Positions 1-10,230 of a DNA stretch of 64,000 bases are shown one piece after another. A program made the position numbers and the translations under genes. Positions within the stretch are counted from its first letter, which is position 1; each line of letters opens with the position of its first letter. Origin of the DNA: Tanypteryx hageni (lineage: Eukaryota > Arthropoda > Insecta > Odonata > Petaluridae); the NCBI GenBank assembly GCA_028673005.1, contig CM054116.1, positions 132,409,547-132,473,546 of the forward strand. Direction: 5' to 3'. Under the pieces are notes generated by a model. That model had not been told where the DNA came from, did no database searches, and saw only the letters and a list, made by a program, of their open reading frames with translations.

Positions 1-1024
1 GTAATTATTTAATTTTGAGTCATGTTCTATTCCAGGCGATATTTTTAGCATGTAAACAATTTTAAAAAATCGTTCCACCGTATATATGAAAATAGTTTTT
101 AACTTGAACGAGAATTTCTAAATTTATTTAAGTTCCTTTAAAAATGAAACCAAAAGGAATGTATGATTTTATAAATAAATTTAAAGTTATTTTGATGTAT
201 ACAATATCAACAAAATAAACATTAAAGAAAGACTAAAATAGTATAAAATTCTAGATATCGTACAAGGAGACGCTACGGACTGTAACTCACAGATTCGGTT
301 CATCTTCTACCAGTGGAGAGTGTTGTTCAATATCTATAAGAATACCTTTTCGGAATTTCGAACCAATGGCTTTAACTTTAAGAGAAATAATTAATTAAAA
401 AGTGCAAAAAAATGGACCGATTTTCAAATGCTTGTAACTTCGCTATCTCTGGAGTCTCTATGCTAGAGATAACGCTTAACATAAATCTCGCGTCCCGTAC
501 TTTTGGCATTCGAGACTCCCGCTTGCGAATTTTCTTCTCCTGCAAAATGTCCTTTTCCCTACAGCTTTTTATATCCCAATCTTCAGAAAGTAATTGAACA
601 CTTCTAATTTCTTTACGCAGGGGAATTACTTTTAATTAATTAATAATTATCGCTCAATTTTATCTGGTAATTAAAATTAAGCATATTATTTTTGTAAGCC
701 ATTAGCAGCATTGTCATTTTAAAACAATAAAAAACTTGTCGGAATAATTTAAAGTTAAAAAGAATAATATTACCTTTATGATTCACTACGTCACTCATTA
801 AGGAAACTCCTCCCGTAGTGGAGTGTGTTTAACAGTAAGGCAAAAAATAACACATCAAACAGCCACTTGATTTAAACTCTCATACGAGACCGTTTCATTG
901 TGTCAAATACTGGAAAAATCTTCGGTACTTGTCCTGTGAGATAATTCCCTTCCTTCCTTCATAATTCGCACATTATACAGAGGAACCGAAAAGCTGTCAC
1001 ACACTCGGTGGAAATCTTTTCCTA

Positions 1025-1310
1025 CTTGGGCCGAGCTCCCAAGGATAGCTTTCGTTGCGAAAATTGAAGTCCCGGGTTTGATTCCGGGGAATATCCTTCC
1101 AATTTGATTTACATGGGAAATCTGAAACCCACCGAGCAGGGAAATTTTCTCTTGCACATTAAAATATCTTAGAATTGTAATATCGGAGCTGGATTTGCAC
1201 CGTTCTCTGAGAGAAGGAATGGAGATTCTAATTTTTATCGTAAAACGCTGCTTATCCATCTTATTTCTTCGAATTTCGCGTAAATACTGCCGTTTTTATC
1301 ACTCATTACG
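1025..1310 (+). repeat. SINE-like Pol III B-box repeat
   Basis: It contains GGTTTGATTCC (1075-1085), close to the tRNA B box GGTTCGANTCC. Similar sequence occurs at 15,790-16,060 (+), at 7,210-7,400 and 42,157-42,350 (-), and in units 2 and 3. A tRNA-derived SINE is the simplest reading. The A box is not clear. Confidence 0.5.
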
Positions 1311-2063
1311 AGGGTGTAGCCATATGAACAACTATTGATGGACTCGGATTCGGAATAGTCTAATAAATACACGTATTGTTTCTGTCGAACGAAAATACGC
1401 GTGTTCAATTTAATATCCCGTTCGAATGTATTTGTCATATTTTATAACGTTCAATTATGAAATTTGAGAACACAAGGAGCAACATATCTGCGGTGATTTT
1501 AAAGCTATTAGAGCCAATATAAGTAGGTATTAAATAAATGATTAAATGGAAAGCTCGCATCGTTAGTTCTGTTTGGGTCGTCTTATTATTATGTTATGCA
1601 GAGACATACTTTTCCTTCCTGTTTGTTGTTGCCAACGAAAACAATCTTCGTAACCCATGAAGTAAACAAGATCTAATTGTAAGTAATAACTTTTATTTTC
1701 TTTATCGCGCCTACTGAACATATTGATTGAAAGGAAATGGATTATTCAGGACGAAGAAGTGAACTAAAATACGTGTAGTTTCGTTACGTTTACCTACACT
1801 CAGCTTTTGTAAGTCAAAAGACATAAATAATTTACGACGAAGGAATGAGCGTGAGTGTAAAGATTAACGTACTTCATCTCAAGTGAGGTATGTATGAGTT
1901 AAATAATAATTCAATTTTCGATTGTTCTATCGCAAATTCTGTATTTCTTTGGCATCGCTTCTGATATGTCCTTTAGCAGTGCTTAGAATTTAAATTTATC
2001 TTGTTTTCTAAATTGATTATGTCAAACAATGGAGGCTTATTTCTTGTGTCGTCTCTGTTGGCC

Positions 2064-2077
2064 GTTACCGTGGAAAC
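2064..2077 (+). promoter_or_regulatory. X-box-like RFX site upstream of copy 1
   Basis: GTTACCGTGGAAAC fits the X-box pattern RYYNYY-N(1-3)-RRNRAC exactly. It ends 58 bp before the ATG at 2136. RFX factors bind such sites, typically within about 150 bp upstream of the start codon of ciliary genes in flies and worms. The site is identical in all three copies. Function is inferred. Confidence 0.45.
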
Positions 2078-2245
2078 CACACGATTCAGAACTAGTTCAT
2101 TCTTGTTGAAAAAACTAAAGAAGACGGAGCGGAATATGAGCGGGAGAGGTAATTAACTTGTTTTTCACCAATATTATTGAAAATCTGGCATATTTCAGAA
2201 CTCGGAACGTAGCCTAGCTCAGTTGATTAGTGGAATTTTAATTAA

Positions 2246-2467
2246 ATGCATGGTTACTTGTTGTTGCAATCAACGATCGCTATTCTAGCCCTAATTTCAT
2301 CGGTACATTTTGATTCTCTCGTTATCATGCTAGCAAGGTGCTTTACTTTACGATCTGAAACTGGTTCCGATGGCTTTCCAACTTACGTTCAAGTTATTCC
2401 TTTCTCCATATCCAAATCAACTTGGATTTTTTCTCATTCGTTTCCTAGGATAATTTTGCTTATTTAA
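2246..2467 (-). pseudogene. RTE-type LINE fragment in intron 1, unit 1
   Basis: On the minus strand this encodes a short piece such as ITRESKCTDEIRARI. It matches the post-RT region of the RTE-like element at 48-50 kb, which has ITREAKCTDEIKTRI. In-frame stops interrupt it. The same fragment is in intron 1 of all three units, so it was inserted before the duplications. Confidence 0.6.
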
Positions 2468-3407
2468 CCTTAGCTGTGTCCGTCCGTCTTTCGAAGCATT
2501 CGTCCTCGCTACAAAGACTAACTATTAATGCTTACACAACCAGTAAATTACTTATATAATCCTATCTCCTACAACATCTTGCTTAGCTTGAAACCATCAA
2601 AGTAGGCTTACGAGTTAATACAAACTATAGTTTTAAGAAATTCTTTTCTTTTTGACAATCTTTGAATAGTTCAAAATGTAAAAGAAAGAGCAAAGCCGTC
2701 GACATACGTTAAATCCGAAATTCTTTTCTCATTTGTGTCGGCAGATTTTTATGATGAGTTAGCGAACGATGTTGCCCTAGGGCTGGCAATTTTTTTATCC
2801 TGCCTGCTCCTGGCGTTCTGGGTATGGGAGGTCATTAGGCGGTACTGCGTCGGGCGGCGAAGAAGATGGAATGTTGAAGACGGCGTGCCCGACGTGGTGC
2901 ATGATACCGCCAATTTGCCTGTAAGTATAATACGCGTATACTTGCGATTACATTCTTCTTCTTCTCTTATCGTATAAACCCTTCTAGTGGGTTATTTTAT
3001 GTTGTTATTAACAAAAATGTTTCTGCTCTGATCCGCCTTCGGATCCCAAAGTATCATTTATGTATTTATTTATATATATTGAGAAACTTCGTCAACCTCA
3101 CTTCATATCTACATAATTACGTCAACTCATCTTGTTGTTTTCTTATTCAGAATGAAGAGATTCCACGAGGAATCCTCAAAAAACATCAGGACCAGCAACA
3201 CGTGAGTGTTTATCACCATGTTCTGATTTTTCTGCATATGCATATTTACTCTGATGTATGAGTGGTGATGGTGCCAGTCATAGATGAAAATCTTTTTCTC
3301 TCTCAAAGATTTTAATGTATTAAATTATAGCTCACTTCCCAAAACTTGTTAAGATTGATAAGTTTGTTAGTATGTCAGCTGATACTACCAATAGGTAGTA
3401 ACATTGG

Positions 3408-5219
3408 TGGGGATTGCCATCCCGGAGGGATTTTCTAATCCCGGGGTTACGGGATTGTGATTTTTTCAATCCCGGGATCGAGGAAAAGTGGTGGGAAATG
3501 AAAATCACACAATATTTTTAAACAATAATATTGATCCATACACAGACATGAAATCATCATATGCAGTTATGGAAGTAATATCAAGTTTTCACAAAATTTA
3601 AGTAACGTCAATGAAAATAACTTTTTATCAGCAGGTAAAACTAAAATCAAACACGTATTTTTGGAGAAAATGTAAAGGAAATTTAAATAACTAAAGTAGC
3701 AATTGTTGCGGTATCTTAAATTAAATTAAATGGATTGCATTTATGTAAATTAAACGGTACTATTAGATTAAGGTTCTCCTCACTTAAAAGCTATTCACAA
3801 ATTTCTGAAGTACGCCCTTAAAAAACAAAGTGCATCTAATGTCGGGTCACTCATTCTTGATCTGTATTTATTGCACAGCATCCCTGCTGATGTAAAAGCC
3901 CTTTCTGATTCTACACTACTAGGATGAATAGCTAGCAACTGCTGGTAAAGAAACTGCAGATTTTCTCATTTACGTCCATTTTCACGGAAATCCTTTTGCT
4001 CTGGTGCTATTGATAATGCTAGATCATTTGAATTATAGCAGGAGGATTATTTCTTGAGAGTAACTAAACATTGGGTAATGACCGAATCGAGTTCTTTCTT
4101 TAACTTCTCTGAATATGATGTACCAGTCTCAAAACGTTCAGATGCTGCCGTTCGCTTAGTGTGTAAGTCATCATTTATAGATCGGCTTCTTGATGCTGAT
4201 GAAACTTGCTCTTCTTTCTTGTCCAGTGCTTCACATGTTTTACTAATATTACAATAACATGTACTCGGGTTTTCTGTAACAAACATTTTTATGTTCGCTA
4301 GTGATGGCACAGAAAATATATTATCACGAGCCTGTGACCCGTACTGAAGATACCTCAATACCCCTGATAACTTAGTTCGTCTCTTCATTATTTGATTTTT
4401 CATATTATGTCCTAACTCTGTATTCACATCATTCAGTTTCTTCATCATGATTTCCAACGCTGTCTCACGCGTCAAAAGATTTGCATCTCTTCGGCAAAGA
4501 ACTTCCATAGCAATTTTCGCTGGCTGCAGTGTTGCAAAAATAGAAGAAGCAAGTTCATGTTCACTCTCACTAAATGATATATCGGAATTCAGATCGATTC
4601 ATTATGCAGGTTTTAAGCAATATAAAACGTTCGATCATTTCAGCTAAACTGTTCCAGCGAGTTCTTATATCCATAACAAGTGATTTTTCCTCACCCTATT
4701 GTTCGATTACATATTTCTGAAGGAATCTCTCGTTTTTTGCGAGTGATTTTCTGAAGAGAAGAACAGTTTTCCTTATTTTTTGAATCAATAACTCAATGTT
4801 TGTTTCTGATAGTTTGTACGCACCTCCGCCTTCAAACGAATCATCTTCGTCTGTTTCATCACTCGAGGAAAAGGATTCATCACTTGATTCATGTCCTTCC
4901 GATTCCGCGAATTCCATTTCTTCTTGATAATATTCATTCTTCTTTAGGTTTGCCACACCCCAAAGGATATTTTTCATTTTTTTCGTTGTTCTTATTTTCC
5001 AAGAATGATGACATATCATAAACTCAGATAAAAAGCAGTTATTCTCATTGAATTCCAACGACTTATATATTTTATTATACATCAAATACAATTTAATAGT
5101 TGGCGCCACCTGATAGCAAAAGCAAATATGTCAATCCCGAAATCCCGGGATTTAGGTTTACCTAATCCCGAGATTTCGGGATAGAAATTTTGGACGGGAT
5201 CCCGGGACTGCAATCCCTA
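3408..5219 (-). mobile_element. hAT transposon relic in intron 3, unit 1
   Basis: The termini are inverted and rich in ATCCCG (left GGGGATTGCCATCCCGG; right GACTGCAATCCCTA). An 8-bp target duplication AACATTGG flanks the element at 3400-3407 and 5220-5227. Minus-strand pieces at about 4696-5109 and 4047-4508 resemble the C-terminal half of a hAT transposase, including an acidic Ser/Asp/Glu linker and a LCRRDANLLTRETALE-like segment. The N-terminal half is missing and frames are broken. The element sits in intron 3 between exons 3 and 4. The same insertion with the same target duplication is in unit 2, so it predates the duplication. Confidence 0.8.
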
Positions 5220-5223
5220 AACA

Positions 5224-5735
5224 TTGGAGGTGCAAAAAGTACAGGTTCGAAGAATCATTTCCGGAAATTATCGGACAACTGTAGTAGAACATTTGTGGGG
5301 ATCCGTTGCACGGAACACATTTACATTAAAACGGTCTGTGGAAGTTGGTATTGTAAAAATATTCAGATTTGTTCATATGGACACGGTACGAATGGAGACA
5401 CTGAAATCATTTTGTGATTTTAACGACGAATTTTGTCGCATACGAGCACATGATTTCTGAGACTTATGCTTACTCTTGAAAGAATAAATACTAAAAATGG
5501 TTCAACAGCTTATTTTTTTATCAGTTGAAAATGCACCCGTTATTCTTCCGAAATTTGCCGAAGATCCTAAGTCAGCACTTTGGTTCTAGTTCTTACACAA
5601 TGTTGATGCCATTTCCAAAATGGAGGGGAAGCCGCATGTGAATTTTTGCGCATGTATAAGAATTTGGAAGAGAAAGAAATCTAAGTTATTTCCGCCCAAA
5701 GTGAAAGAATTGGAGAGGAAAAGTGCTAACGATGG
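5224..5735 (+). pseudogene. Unrecognised coding relic, unit 1
   Basis: Directly after the hAT target duplication, the plus strand has protein-like pieces: a stretch with RTTVVEHLWGSVARNTF, one with STAYFLSVENA, and one with PPKVKELERKSANDGT. Stops and frame changes separate them. The same pieces occur in unit 2. They look like one decayed gene, possibly another transposon, that the hAT landed beside or in. I do not recognise the family. Confidence 0.4.
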
Positions 5736-5737
5736 TA

Positions 5738-5861
5738 CAGCCTTCCCTCGTTTTACGAACTTAATTCGTTCCACGAAAACTGTTCGTCAGGCGAAAACTC
5801 GTAAAACAAAGATTATTTTCCCATTGCATCGTCAAACGGTAGTTCGTAAAACGAGGGAAGG
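5738..5861. mobile_element. pogo-like MITE, internally deleted, unit 1
   Basis: The inverted ends CCTTCCCTCGTTTTACGAAC (5741-5760) and its exact complement (5842-5861) enclose only about 80 bp. TA precedes the left CAG. The unit 2 copy is about 570 bp longer, so this copy lost most of its interior. Confidence 0.7.
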
Positions 5862-6162
5862 TGCATTCATTCATCCATCCATCAAGATGATCCAATCCAA
5901 TTAAGTAAAGGACGCAAATTGGATGCACTCGAACAGCTAGAGATAATTATTTGTAAAGACTCGCCCCTCTTAAATGAATACCTTTTCCACAATCATTCGG
6001 CTCTATTTAGCTTACCGAATATTTTTTTAATACTTTGTATGAACATTGTTGTCTTTGGCCCTTTTACCAAGTTTTCGTAACTTTTTGTAACATTTGGCTA
6101 GTATGATGCTTTCGCCTTCGTTTCCCAACCGCTCATTCAATTACCTTAATCACCTGATGATG

Positions 6163-6195
6163 CTGCGATCGTAGTGAAACCGGTCGTGTTTAAAT
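6163..6195 (+). ncRNA. Hammerhead-ribozyme-like motif, unit 1
   Basis: CTGATGA is followed by a short hairpin around GATC and then GAAACCGGTCGTG. CTGANGA, stem II and GAAA in this order form the hammerhead core, and such motifs occur in terminal repeats of Penelope-like elements. The stem II spacing is not ideal, so catalysis is uncertain. Confidence 0.35.
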
Positions 6196-6473
6196 TTAAA
6201 TTTGTGGAAACTACAAAGTCATTTTTTCATTATTACATATTGGAAATTATGTGACTCAGCACTTGGGCAAAAGAAATATTTTATGGAACTGTAAAATAAT
6301 TTTATTTTTCTGAGATTTGAATAAGCTTCGTTACTTTTTGTTTCATTAAATTGTAAATTTTTTTGAGAAACTTAATAAACTTCATTTCATGACTACGTAT
6401 TGGTTTTAAGTCATCCTGATGTTTTGCTCTTCAGGCTGAAGAGCAGGCGCATGACCCCTCCTCTCCTCACTTC

Positions 6474-6476
6474 TGA
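6474..6476 (+). other. In-frame TGA in exon 4 of copy 1
   Basis: The exon begins at 6435 in phase 0, so the TGA is codon 14 of the exon. Copy 2 reads GTC AGA GGT where copy 1 reads TTC TGA CGT: three substitutions and no indel. Confidence 0.8.
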
Positions 6477-7205
6477 CGTAGTCAACCGCCGGGAAAACAC
6501 GTGAGTGTTACCCTATTTATATGGTTAATCTATATATGTCTGTGTAATAATAAAACAAAAGATACATAATTATATAGTCAACAACAAAACATTAGTTCTC
6601 CTATCAAAAGATTGAAAATATAAATAACAATTATCTGTTGAATTGCATTTATGTTCTTTGTAATGTTTAGATGCTTCTACCAGCTTCCTTAGTAGACCAT
6701 TTTTTCCCCAGGTCAGATTTTGCGACGAGGTGACCGCGTCAAATGGCAATGGACACGCAGAATTGGTAAATTTTCATTCAAGTATCTTATTGCGCCGCCC
6801 CAGCTCGCTGCTCGCAACAATTCCGTAATGACGTTTGGCGGACGTTCTGCCTGCTAACATTCTTGCAGCTTCACATTAGCAAAGTATTTCAATCAAGTTC
6901 GATAAATCAAAATTCATTCTTTACCTTTTTGCGAAAAAATCTTTTTAGGATTAATTTTTAATTATTTTATTACGATGGTGGCCTGAGTCGCGCGCGGACA
7001 TTTTGACAGCATGGGAAAATTTTGCCCGTTTAAAAAATAAAATACCATTTGCGAATAGGTTTAGTAAATGTTTGCCAGTAAATATGTAATACTTCTCATA
7101 ACCAGCGACTTCAGCGAGGGCCAAAACGAGTATAGTGGAGCGAGGGGTTGTCGCGTGTAGCCCATGGAGCGGGTGTAAACGGCTTGTGCACCATCGGCGC
7201 AAAAG

Positions 7206-7400
7206 TTGGAGAATCTAGTAAAACTTAAAAAACGTGTTAAAATTTGCACCGGCACCGATATTACAATTCTAAGTTATTTTGATACGCTAGAGAAAACTGC
7301 CCTGAACCACGGTTTTCGGATTTCCCATGTAAATCAAATGGGAAGGATAATAGATCCTGGAATCGAACCCGAGACGTTCAATATTCGAAACAAAAACTAA
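7206..7400 (-). repeat. SINE-like B-box repeat in intron 5, unit 1
   Basis: The minus strand reads GGTTCGATTCC (7359-7369), a perfect Pol III B box, and then sequence shared with the repeat at 1,025-1,310. It adjoins the GC-rich repeat at 7,480-7,890. Confidence 0.5.
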
Positions 7401-7479
7401 CCTCGGGAGCTCGGCTCCGGTAGCGGGAGACTTCCACAAAGTGTCATGAAAAGCGGTCGATTGGTGCAAAAGTTCATAG

Positions 7480-7890
7480 ATAGGGGTTCAAGAGACGGTC
7501 CGGCGTCGGCGGCCGAGGAAGGAGAGACAAGGATGAAGAAGAAGACCTCTCGTTGGAGCCGGACGGGACGGAGGAAAGCGAAAATTCGACAAGTGCGTTG
7601 AGTTATACAGGTGGTAACGCGCCAGGGTTGTGGGGCGGGGCGGGGGGGAGAGTGGGGCCGTCGGGGGCGGGTAGGGCTGTCGTCGTAGGGGGAGGGAAGG
7701 GATGGAGGTCGGGGACCGATTTCGGGGCTTCTTGGGCCTCTGAAAACTCGTGAGGCGATTCCTGGGGGATAGATTTCGTGGGGCAGATCTGTTCGGGAGT
7801 GTCGCTGGGCGTCCAAAGAGGCTGCTGCGAGGTGGGATATTGGCGAAATTTTTCGGGGATGGGTGGGCGGGCGGGCGGTGGGTGTGAGAT
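7480..7890. repeat. GC-rich dispersed repeat, unit 1
   Basis: This G-rich block in an AT-rich intron matches 42,420-42,755 and, more distantly, 16,290-16,590. Shared landmarks are GATTTCGGG, CTTGGGCCTCTGAAAACTCG and GGGCGTCCAAAGAGGC. The long frames across it on both strands are an effect of composition. Confidence 0.6.
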
Positions 7891-8697
7891 TGATTGATTG
7901 CAAATGTTTTATTGTTTGGGGAAATTCGTTCCATAGTCTGCAAGCGGTAATAATGATGGAACGCTGAAAATTACTGTCTTGTGATGAGGAATAAGGAGTT
8001 TATGCCTCCCTCTGGTATTACGGTTATGTACAGTGTCTAAACTCCTGAATTCCGTGGAAAGATAATGTGGATTGTTATAAGTAAGTAATTGGTATAGTAA
8101 GGAAAGCAATGGAACCGTCTTCGGGACTTCAAATTTAACCAGTTTAGCTTCACGAGTGAATCAGAAATGTGGTTAGGGAATAGGTATAGTTGAATTTGCT
8201 ATGTAGGCCAGGGGTCGGGAAGCTGAGGCTTCTGAGCCACATGCCTCTCTTTCATGACTTTCGTGCAGCTCCCTACATTAAATCTCTCAATTAACCCATT
8301 ATTCCCAAAAACGTTTTTTTTTTCATATTTTATGAAATTTTTGTATTACTATACATGAAATTGCCTTCTTTGGTAGGTTTTTCTTTTAAGTACTAAATGT
8401 ACAAATTAATTCAATTATTCTTGTTTTGTACACCTTCAAACATGTATATTTATTTAAACTGCGAACTTGCGAAAAAAAGAATTTGCGTCAAAAATCTATT
8501 AATTTCAAATAGCAAAATTTCAATAAATACAATTTTTCATTCCAGAATAGTTCATATTATAGACCACTTAGCATACACTTTACTTTAGTTTAACTAATTT
8601 TATGATGCCTGTTACATAGCTTTTAATTTTACAAAAAAGGAAATTAACCAATTTTAATTCTAGCACATGTAATTATTTCATATAAAAAACTTAGGGT

Positions 8698-8979
8698 AGT
8701 GGTTCCCAAACTGTGTGCCGCAGTAGATTTTTATGGGTGCCGCAAAAAAACTTTGTTTAGTACATAAATGAATCAAGGATTTTCTTATGTTGGTGAGTAA
8801 TTGGGCATTGATTTTTTTCTAATACATTGATTAAGTGGTAGAAACAATGAATGGATGTGTCCAAAGATTGTAACACCCGTATCTAAAAATATAAAAAGCT
8901 TGTTACAAGGCTGGTGAGACGCGAAAACCTCTTTACCTTAGAAAGTATGCCGCAACTTAAAAACGCTTGGGAACCACTG
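8698..8979. mobile_element. hAT-type MITE, unit 1
   Basis: The ends AGTGGTTCCCAA and TTGGGAACCACTG are inverted repeats of the common hAT type. The flanks ACTTAGGG and ATTTAGGG form a 7/8 target duplication. The element is about 280 bp with no frame. Confidence 0.7.
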
Positions 8980-9525
8980 ATTTAGGGTGTCGAGGAACAT
9001 AGCACTCTTTACAAATAAATATTGTCCTCTTGGAACAATGTTTACAATGGCGAAAGCGTGTTGATCCCTTGGTAATTACTTGGTCTCTGACATCGCGTTT
9101 GATTGAATCAAGTCCGAGCGAAATAGATGCGCGTGGATCTCTCCCAGCGGTCTCTGAGCCATAACGTCGCAAAAGGAACTAAACACATTCAATACGAAAA
9201 TCTAAAATGGAATATTGTTATTCAATTAACTTCTATAAACATACCACCCTTCTTCGCAGGAAACATAGACTGCCCACCCAATAAAAGAACACCACCACGT
9301 TTTCGTTCAATTAGTTGATCTGTACTGCGCAACATATTGATCATTCACATCAACCGCACACTTATTTAAATAATACTGCTAAAGTTATGAAAGGTACGGT
9401 TGTATTCAATTTCTTGGCTACTGAATAGCGCCTAACATTTTTTAAGAAAGAAAACAAAGTTTTGAAAATAAAAAAAATTGGCAAAATATGTGATTAGTAT
9501 ACCTAAAAGGGAAATCTTATATGCC

Positions 9526-9908
9526 CAGTGGCAACATTTGTTGCCACCTTAGTTGGGTGTCCAACTACGGTGGTGAAAAAAAATATTTCTAGATCGTTAT
9601 TTTTTCATGTTAACTCTTACACAATGTAGAATTTACAAATAGAAGGAGAGAGAGAGAGATTATAATAAAACTTTTACGGAAATTATATTCTACTTAGGGT
9701 AGAAAGATGACAAGAGGCCAAGAGAAATGGACGAACATAAAGAAACATTTGAAATTATTGTTTAAACGGTATGGAAACAAAAATAACGCGGGCATTGAAT
9801 ATTTATTATTGAATAAATTGAGATTATAAAAAATATAACAACATTTTCAGGTCGCTCTAATGAAAAGAAGAATAATTCTAAATTTCTTGGTAACAATTGT
9901 TGCCTCTG
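9526..9908. mobile_element. TIR element of about 380 bp, unit 1
   Basis: The left CAGTGGCAACATTTGTTGCC is an imperfect inverted repeat of the right end GGTAACAATTGTTGCCTCTG. No clear target duplication or coding sequence is seen. Confidence 0.5.
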
Positions 9909-10188
9909 GACAGATATGGGTTAAAACTAAAACTAAATTGGCTTCGTTAATAATCTTAATAAAAATTGCGGAAAAATAAAAAGATGGGCCTATTATTAGA
10001 AGAACCGTTTTTTAAACAGTTATAGTCGCAAAACGTGAAACGACGGCAAGACTAATGGGGGATGGGGTGGATGATCGCCCCCGTCATCCCCCGTGGATCC
10101 GCCAATAACTGCTGCTCTTCTTATGTTACGCGTTATTCATTACTTGAAAAAGTGTCTCTTCTTGTGAGAAAGGTTGCCGACGTCTGTC

Positions 10189-10230
10189 CTAGGCGGCCGC
10201 CTAGATCGCCTGGCCCTATATTCGCCCCTG
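10189..10230. repeat. hAT-like terminus with 16-bp palindrome, unit 1
   Basis: A perfect palindrome CTAGGCGGCCGCCTAG (10189-10204) lies 26 bp from CGCCCCTG. It resembles the terminus of the hAT relic at 55,542, which also has CAG-GGCG followed by CCTAGG repeats. The other end was not found. The palindrome is conserved in unit 2 near 44,557. Confidence 0.35.

Noticed and set aside
1071..1089. tRNA gene at the B-box sequence
   Set aside because: The T-arm-like sequence is present, but no acceptor or anticodon stems can be drawn. A SINE-like repeat fits better.
903..1259. 118-codon minus-strand frame (also in units 2 and 3)
   Set aside because: It lies across the SINE-like repeat, its length changes with indels, and it shows no domain.
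2215..2233. tRNA-like TAGCTCAGTTGATTAGTGG
   Set aside because: It resembles a tRNA D-arm or A box and recurs in each unit, but no B box or cloverleaf follows, so it is not a tRNA gene.
7397..7943. Overlapping Pro/Arg/Ser-rich frames of 151-168 codons on the minus strand
   Set aside because: They are composition effects of the GC-rich repeat. The unit 2 copy does not keep them.
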